Shown: in pieces, positions 58,159 through 64,000 of the stretch
How the letters are laid out: each line of letters opens with the position of its first letter
Numbering within the stretch: the first letter of the stretch is position 1
Source: Arachis hypogaea
Lineage: Eukaryota > Streptophyta > Magnoliopsida > Fabales > Fabaceae
DNA length: 64,000 nucleotides
NCBI RefSeq assembly: GCF_003086295.3
Contig: NC_092055.1
Coordinates: 126,085,484 to 126,149,483 of the forward strand
Reading direction: 5' to 3'
Made by a program: the position numbers and the translations under genes
The notes under the pieces: model-generated
The model's database searches: none
What the model was told of the DNA's origin: nothing
What the model saw: only the letters and a program-made list of their open reading frames with translations

Positions 58159-58640
58159 AATGGCTAGTGTGATTATGTTTGGAAATAATCAACTATGAAG
58201 AGCAAGATATGAAGATAATATAGAAACTTGTGACACTGCCAAAGAAAGAAAAGTATCAAGTCTTTATGAATATTGATTTGTTGCAACTGCTAACAAAAAG
58301 CTAAGTTTATGGTATAAGAAGAAGAATCAGGTTTTAAGACTCTCAAGGAGAAATATTCATAAAACAAAAGATAGCACATTGAGTGTTTTCTTCTTCATCT
58401 TGATATATTTATTTTTGTTTGGGTCTTCCTAGTATAGAGAAAAGGTTTATGATTATATGAGAGATTATTTGAAAAAGTCTATGAGTGAATAGGCATAAAC
58501 TAGAAAGGAAAGATCACACTGTTTTAGATTCAGTTTGTCTTGGTTTTTGTTTGGTATTGTTATCGGTTTATAAAGCACGAAATTGTTGCTTCATTTGACT
58601 TTACGTAGAACTGGTTTAGTTTAATTTGTCTTCGTCTTGG
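58159..58640. other. Flank of the dimer
   Basis: AT-rich, no gene or repeat that I can identify. Confidence 0.5.
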
Positions 58641-60430
58641 TCTTGGTCTTTAATGAGCGAAAATAGAAGCTCTTGAATATTAGCAAGTGTATCGGATCGT
58701 TCAAGTAATACCACAGTGAGTGGATATCGTTTTCATGAGTATTAAAGGATTAAGCACGCAAATATCGAATCAAATTACTAATTAGATCAATAAAACATGG
58801 ATTGGAGAATTGTTGAGACTTGTTGAAAAGTAGAAGGCTTGAAATTGAGTTCGCTTGAGTGCTGAATGCTTCGAAAGAGGAAGTGAGTGTTGAATTGAGA
58901 GAAATTAATATGAGTGAATGTCTAGGGTTTAAAAGATGTTCATGTTCTCAGGAGAATTAAAACTTATCAACTTAGTTCTAAAGTTTGCAAATCTCTGTTC
59001 ACGACGAATCTAAAGTAACTAATTTTCGATGTCTCAACTCCTCGGTTTCTCTTTAATTAACCAACCGCCAATGTCTTGGTCGATCGACAAATTAAAAAGG
59101 TTAAGTTAAAAAATCTGATTCAATTTCTTAAAAAGAAAACATAATTTTCGAGAATTGTCCTAATCTGGATTATATGTCAGGTATCCTAAACTAGGGTAAT
59201 AAAAAATCATGTGTTGCCGCACGCTTACAAAATCCCCTACGTCAAGTTGATTTAAAAAGCTATGTGAAAGAGTTTTCAAGCACGATTTGAAAATCAGTTC
59301 TATCGAATCAGAAAACAAATCTAAGACAGGATTAGCACCCCTGTCGATGCTACTAATCCTTTATTGATGAAGAACAGAATACTCAATCATAAACAAATTA
59401 ATTCAAAGCTTTAAATTAAAAGAAAACTTAGATTAATAAACCATTGAAACACAAATAGAGCTTATAACCCTTTGATAGAGGATTAGTGACTCATGCTTGC
59501 TGTAAAATCAAAAGTGGAGTGTCCTCCGTCGCTCCTTTTACTTGTGAATATAATTCACTTATTTATACCTAGGTTGCTTCTTATTTAAAATTTAAAACCT
59601 ACTTTTATCGTAATCATAGTAATTAAGATAATCTCTAATAAATTTAAATCCTGAAATTCAAAACAGAAAGCTAATTTGATTAAAGAATCTTCTCAAATCT
59701 TCAATTTGAATTCGAATCTCTAAAACCGGGCCTTTAGGGATTAATCACTGGGAGGTAGCTTGTGATTAGGGCATGGCATCCTGGCTTCACTGTGTAGCAC
59801 ACCTTCTTGAGCTTTGAGTTGGGGCGTGGTCCGTCCTTCTATGCACGTGGCACCCCTAACTGAGAAACGGATTTGTGCGTACATATAAGCGTGCGCGTAC
59901 ACATACGATGACAAATTTTCTTGGAGGACATGGCACGTCCTACTGTCTTGTGGAATGCTTAGGTCATATTCTTCTTGAGCATGGCATGTCTTGGGGCTTA
60001 TAACACGCCCTGAATTTCTTTCCTTTAAGCGTGGCACACCCTGTACCAGCATGGCACACTGTGTGCAAGATTTTGATCTTGGGTGTATGTACCTTAGTGT
60101 GTGTATGCACACTAGGCAAATTTTGGGGCTGGTGCGCACATGCCTACGCATGCAATGAAACACACTCTCTGATGTGTGGGTGTGCACCTTAGTATGCATA
60201 CGCACACCTTCTGCTCTTGTCACAGTTTTTGTGTGTTGCTCCTTTGATCATCCTTCGTTTTGTTCCTTGATTTGATTTATTTTTAACTGTATTTTCTTGA
60301 AAATACTGAGCAAACATCTTAGTAGCAAGAGATACTAAAAAGTAATAAGATTAGAAGATAAAACTATAATTAATCCTACGAAAATAAGGATTAAAAACAA
60401 GAAAAATAACTAAAGATGCGAATGGGTTTA
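58640..60430 (-). repeat. LTR-like block of a different gypsy family (solo or fragment)
   Basis: 58690-58770 (TAGCAAGTGTATCGGATCGT, CAAGTAATACCACAGTGAGT) has the same phrase order as the inner end of LTRs A-C (GCAAGTGCACTGGGTCGT, CAAGTAATACCTTACGTGAG), so it looks like the U5 end of a related LTR on the - strand. The far end near 60340-60420 is A/T-rich like the U3 start of those LTRs. No primer site or coding region adjoins it. The ends are not fixed because I found no target duplication. Confidence 0.5.
59745..60215. repeat. Array of short palindromic and GTGGCACGCC-like units
   Basis: About eight variants of GCATGGCACACC / GCGTGGCACGCC alternate with GTGCGTACGCAC-like palindromes (GTATGCATAC, TGCGCGTACAC, GTGTGTATGCACAC). 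Their regularity keeps a 160-codon reverse frame open (59741-60223), which I do not consider a gene. Confidence 0.75.
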
Positions 60431-60680
60431 GATTGTTCCAGATGTAATCGAGCTAAAAGTTCCTGTGTATACTTACTTTAAGTGAGACACACCTTGTCAT
60501 GATGCACAAAATCTACCTCTAAACCCAGAAAATAATAAAACCTTCTTAAGTCCTTTAATGGAAAAATCATATTCGGGTTAGTAATAATGGACTCAATTTC
60601 TAAAGAGCTTGAACCTGTAAATCAGAATATCATCAATATAGATTAACGTAAATGTGACAGTTTGAGGCATATTTTTAACA
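60430..60680 (-). pseudogene. Copia reverse transcriptase scrap
   Basis: On the - strand it reads QTVTFTLIYIDDILIY (catalytic YIDD), then after a frame change FPLKDLRRFYYFLGLEVDF and SKYTQEL. This is the Ty1/copia pattern YVDDI followed by LKDLGKLHYFLGIE. Short, with a stop and a frameshift; no other part of the element is next to it. Confidence 0.75.
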
Positions 60681-60971
60681 AACGGTGCAATGTTCCTAAA
60701 CTGATCCGGGTTAACATTTTAACCGAACAAGCAAACGAACTTGTCAAATTTGGAAAATTTGGTCAAATTCGGTCTAAAGCGAGAATTGAACTGGACCAAT
60801 TGATCCGCTGATGTCAGCACGCGCATCACTAAAATTTCAAAAATTTAGAGTATATGCTAGGCGCTAGGGTTCAAACTTGAGTCATTCAAGTTATAAAGGA
60901 GCCCACAAACCACTAGGACAAGTTTTTTCTTTGTATTATATTGTATCTTTTTATAAATATATTACTAACTA
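60681..60971. other. Unassigned sequence left of the MULE
   Basis: No gene. It contains repeated GGT(C)AAATT-type words (60735-60790) with no clear structure. Confidence 0.4.
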
Positions 60972-61229
60972 TTAGACATAGGGAGCTACTACTGTGCTGA
61001 AAAAAAGATTCTTCAGCAGGTGTGGATCTTGCATGTATCAACATGGTGGGAACACGTGTCTCGTTAAACCATTCATTGCTTCTGCAGGTGTTGCAGTCGA
61101 AGGCAGCTGGTGCAGCAGAAGGTCCCACAATTCAGTAGGAGTGCTGGAATCGAAGTTGTTAACAAATAGATTAAGAAGTAACAGTAAGTTAATTAATTGG
61201 AAATTAAATATAATGTAATATAATTGTTT

Positions 61230-62418
61230 TTTTGTTTTTTATGTTCGGGCCTCAGTTAGGTGAAAAAATTGAATGGGCCTGGGGGGAATTTCATACCCAA
61301 AAAAAAAAAGAGAACCCAACCAATCAGCACCCCCCACACCCTTCGTCACTTGTGAAGTCACCCCAACCCCCCTGTATGAAGCAAAGCAAATTAGTACCAA
61401 ATTGAAATCCTAGCCGTAGCTTACGTCGAGATCAAAGTTCGCCGGCCATCTATCTATGTAGCTTCCCTCATGATCGAAGTCTTCAACTTGTCTTCGTAGT
61501 CACCGATCACAGCTGCTACTTCCAGCTCGGCCTCCGTCGTCGTTGTCTTCTCAGTCGCGCTTTAGCCGGCATCTTTTTGCCGTTCACATTCGCGTCTTCA
61601 TTCAAAGGTCGTCTTTGTGCCTGTTCTTCGCTACTGACGTTCACCCGGCGTTCGCCGTTCACGTTCAGTCGCTTTTCACAGTTCGAGTTCGCATTCCTGG
61701 TCGTCCGGAAGCGACGCCTCTCGCCTGCCAATGCTGGGACCTAACTGAGCGCTCCACCTGGCCGTCAAACTACTCTCTTTTGTCACCTAGGTGAGTTTCC
61801 CAATGCCCGCCACCACACAATACACCCAAACAAGAGGAATACTCTGGTTCAAACTCTGCAACTTCTGATTTCTATTACAATAAGTAAGTTTTTGATTTAG
61901 TAGTAGGTTGGTTTTTTTTCAATAGATTGAATTAAAGTATACTGTAGTTATGTTCTCTTCTGTATCACATTGATGTTAAGCTTTGAATTCTCTTATTTTG
62001 TTTTAATTTTACTACACTCAACATGTTTGATGAAGTGCTTTAACCATGTCACTGGATGGCTTTATAATTTCTAGGTTTTAGAAACTTAGTAAGTTGATTG
62101 CATGTGAAATTAGAATAATTGGGTGCTCAAACTCTGGATGTTGTTATGTTGTTTTTTGTTTTGTTTCAGGAGTCAAAATTGTTGTCACAAATGCTCAAAT
62201 TTTGAACCTTGTCAAAACTTTTTTTGATGTTTCAGAAATCAATTTTGTCATCAATGTTTATAGTGAAAGTTATTTTGTTTTGTACTAAGGTTATATTTGG
62301 AAGAGGTGATTGATTGCTTAGTGATGTTTTGTTTTTGTCGTAAGCCTGTGTGTTGTGTTCAATTTTCATTGTGTGGGAAATTCCTTGAGGTATATAATAA
62401 TTAATTAGGTAGAGTATT
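61230..62418 (+). other. MULE 5' region: promoter/leader and intron-like sequence
   Basis: A GC-richer stretch at 61390-61790 resembles a plant 5' leader (C/T-rich, AAATCCTAGCCG). It ends at CACCTAG followed by GTGAGT (61785-61796), a good splice donor. T-rich intron-like sequence runs to the coding remnant. The 83-codon frame at 61543 has no recognised domain. Confidence 0.5.
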
Positions 62419-62757
62419 TCAATGGAGGTGACTCTGAGCGAGGAGGATGCTGATTGTGGAGGGAGTGAAAGTGATGCGTACGAGGATGAATGTTTGGAGT
62501 TGGAAGACCTCGTTGGAATGAGTGTGGATGACTTCCTGAAGAAGGTATAGGTCAGCGTTGATAATGCATATGAGTTCTATCGGGGGTTTCGAAAACTGCA
62601 TGGATTCGGGGTGCGAAAGGGTGACTCCGGAAAAGACTGTGAGGGAAATTTGGTTAGGTATAGGTTTTTTTGTAACAAGGAAGGCTTGAGGGAACGTAAA
62701 CACTACGACAGGGTTGACAGAACGAGGGTACACAAATCGGAGACAAGAACTAACATG
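62419..62757 (+). pseudogene. FAR1-type DNA-binding domain of a MULE transposase, truncated
   Basis: Start MEVTLSEEDADCGGSESDAY, an acidic N-terminus, then an in-frame TAG after DFLKK (62548-62550). It continues DNAYEFYRGFRKLHGFGVRK, GDSGKDCEGNLVRYRFFCNK, EGLRERKHYDRVDRTRVHK and SETRT. The pattern of Tyr/Phe residues, the K-G-D spacer and RxFxCNKEG is that of the FAR1 zinc-binding N-domain shared by FAR1/FHY3 factors and MULE transposases. It stops before the next conserved Cys block and before any MULE transposase DDE domain, where GGTTTGGATTGGATT repeats begin. Non-functional; it identifies the element as MULE-derived. Confidence 0.78.
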
Positions 62758-62779
62758 ATAACCTTGTCATTTCACCACC

Positions 62780-62960
62780 AGCAACTAGCGGTTTTGGCGG
62801 TGCGGTTTGAACCAATTTTGAGTCGAAAACTCATCCGATCCGAACACTTATTTTACTTGTGGTGCGGTTTGGATTGGATATTTTTTTTAAAAAAATTTCA
62901 ATCCAATCCAATCCAATTTTGAGCGGTTTGGATTGGATTGGATTTGCGGTTTTGTAAATT
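62780..62960. repeat. GCGGTTTGGATTGGATT repeat block
   Basis: Several copies of GGTTTGGATTGGAT in both orientations around 62865-62945, forming an imperfect inverted repeat centred near 62885. It begins where the FAR1 reading frame breaks, so it may mark a small nested insertion; no target duplication found. Confidence 0.6.
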
Positions 62961-63806
62961 AACAAAATTGAAAATATATAACCAGTCCCAACATCAAATT
63001 TTAAATAACCTACAATGACATAGCAAATCTCAACAATATCTTAAAAAACCAACGAAAACATGAACATAGAAATAAAATTATGGATTAGTTAAAATAAATT
63101 ACATTTTGAACAAAAAACATTTTATTAAAGGAATAATAATACATGAAAACTATACAAAATATCTAACAAATTGAATATGTTATAAGTATAACTCTAAATA
63201 GTGTTTTAAATTAATAATATTATAACACATGAAATTAATAATATTCAAGACAGCCACATACTTCTTTTTTTTTCCCAGTGTGACGGCCAAATACTACTTC
63301 ATTCTTTCCTTCATGCAACGTTCTTTATCTCTATACTCTTTCATGCAACTTCCATCACAACTTTTCTTTTATTTATTTATTTTTTTGTATTCCATAACTA
63401 CTTTCTTAACATAGCCCAAGTACACTTTTGGGCCTACCACCACTAGTCCAGCCAACTTTCTTCAAATCCAACTCAAACCTCAAAATCAACATCTAACTAC
63501 CACACTCCATTCAGAATAATAAAGGTTACGATCCAAAACCTATCAAGCAAAAAATTTAGGTCCACACCACTCCATTTAAAACCCTGCGTGTGGCTCACTA
63601 CGCAAATACTCAATTAAAATTTTGATCACTTTAATTAGATCAACTAATTAATATCAAGTGTCACCTTCATCATCTGTCATTGGGGACCTGTACCTGCTCC
63701 TTCCTGCTTCTACTGAGCCATGCAGAATACACCCATCCATGACACGTGCAATCTGCAGGTGTTGAAGAATCTTTCCCTCAGCACCTTAGAATTTTCTTTA
63801 GACATA

Positions 63807-64000
63807 TCCTAATTAGTAACTTAAGATATTTTTTATCTTTTTATTCTAATGAATAGTGTTCATATTAATTTAATTTATTTTTTATTTTATATTTAATTTT
63901 TTTAAATTAATTATTTTTTAATTATATATAATTATTAAAATAAAAATTAAACTTTGTTAAATATCTATAAATTAAAAAAGATAAGTAAAATTTTTTTATT
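63807..64000. other. AT-rich flank
   Basis: Very AT-rich; nothing identified. Confidence 0.5.

Larger units (their letters stand above)
60981..63797 (+). mobile_element. MULE (Mutator-like element) with FAR1-type coding remnant
   Basis: Flanked by perfect 9-bp duplications TTAGACATA (60972-60980 and 63798-63806). The ends are inverted repeats: the left has GTGCTGAAAAAAAGATTCTT, and the right in reverse has GTGCTGAGGGAAAGATTCTT. Both start exactly 13 bp from the element end and continue with CAGGTG/CACCTG and TTGCA(C/T)G. About 2.8 kb, far too short for an autonomous MULE. Confidence 0.85.

Noticed and set aside
59741..60223. A 160-codon Cys/His-rich reverse-strand protein
   Set aside because: The composition results from repeated GTGCGTACGCAC and GGCACGCC units; no splice signals, start context or homologous domain seen.
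60850..60925. Possible tRNA-derived SINE on the - strand (CCTAGTGGT and GTTTGAACCC resemble A and B boxes)
   Set aside because: The boxes are weak, no tail or target duplication was found, and the phrase is too short to support a SINE.
62780..62960. Interstitial telomere-like repeat (GGTTTGGATT)
   Set aside because: The unit is not the plant telomere repeat TTTAGGG and occurs in both orientations.

Overview
This is plant nuclear DNA that is almost entirely transposable elements. I see no intact, clearly functional host gene. The base composition, the intron-containing plant gene fragments, and the plant lineages of retrotransposon (Sirevirus-type copia; Athila-type gypsy with a tRNA-Asp primer site) and DNA transposon (CACTA, MULE) place it in a dicot. 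The gypsy family carries arrays of a GGCGTTTAACGCC palindrome that I associate with legumes, most likely peanut (Arachis). That species call is inference.

Layout, left to right. (1) 1-1836: decayed Transposase_24 (TNP1-like, CACTA-associated) gene. (2) 1837-21162: a 5'-truncated Sirevirus-type copia element with pol, an envelope-like ORF, several polypurine tracts and one 3' LTR. Its envelope-like ORF is broken by a MITE-like insertion (6185-6632) and by a complete 12-kb Athila-like gypsy element on the + strand (E1, 6936-19016, about 5-bp target duplication). (3) 22129-34252: a Pack-MULE (9-bp target duplication, degraded inverted repeats) carrying fragments of a bZIP gene and a DExH RNA helicase gene. 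A CACTA element (25964-34244, perfect 3-bp duplication ACA) sits in the last 8 bp of its right inverted repeat. The CACTA element itself carries pieces of a dUTPase gene, three clean exons of a leucine-rich-repeat gene, and a nearly complete TNP1-like gene. (4) 34764-35069: a Mutator-type MITE. (5) 35686-58153: a tandem dimer of the same Athila-like family on the - strand, LTR-internal-LTR-internal-LTR (E2 and E3), inside one 5-bp duplication (ATATC). (6) About 58640-60430: an LTR-like block of another family with arrays of other short palindromes, beside a copia reverse transcriptase scrap. (7) 60981-63797: a MULE with a 9-bp duplication that encodes a truncated FAR1-type domain.

How the parts relate. 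The Athila-like elements share one plan: LTR, tRNA-Asp primer site, long leader with repeated AAGTTTGGTGT motifs, gag-pol, palindrome array, a module resembling the 3' polypurine/LTR junction, an envelope-like ORF, 3' noncoding region, polypurine region, LTR. All copies are broken. Comparing E1, E2 and E3 shows that many stops are CAG to TAG changes, as expected of CHG methylation followed by deamination. The most unusual observations are the shared-LTR dimer, a 57-bp in-frame inverted piece of the element's own 3' noncoding region inside integrase, the palindrome arrays at three sites per element (one inside the gag coding region), the duplicated module before the envelope-like ORF, and four host gene fragments captured by two nested DNA transposons.

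All assignments come from reading the sequence by eye. No database search was possible, and family names rest on motif recognition.
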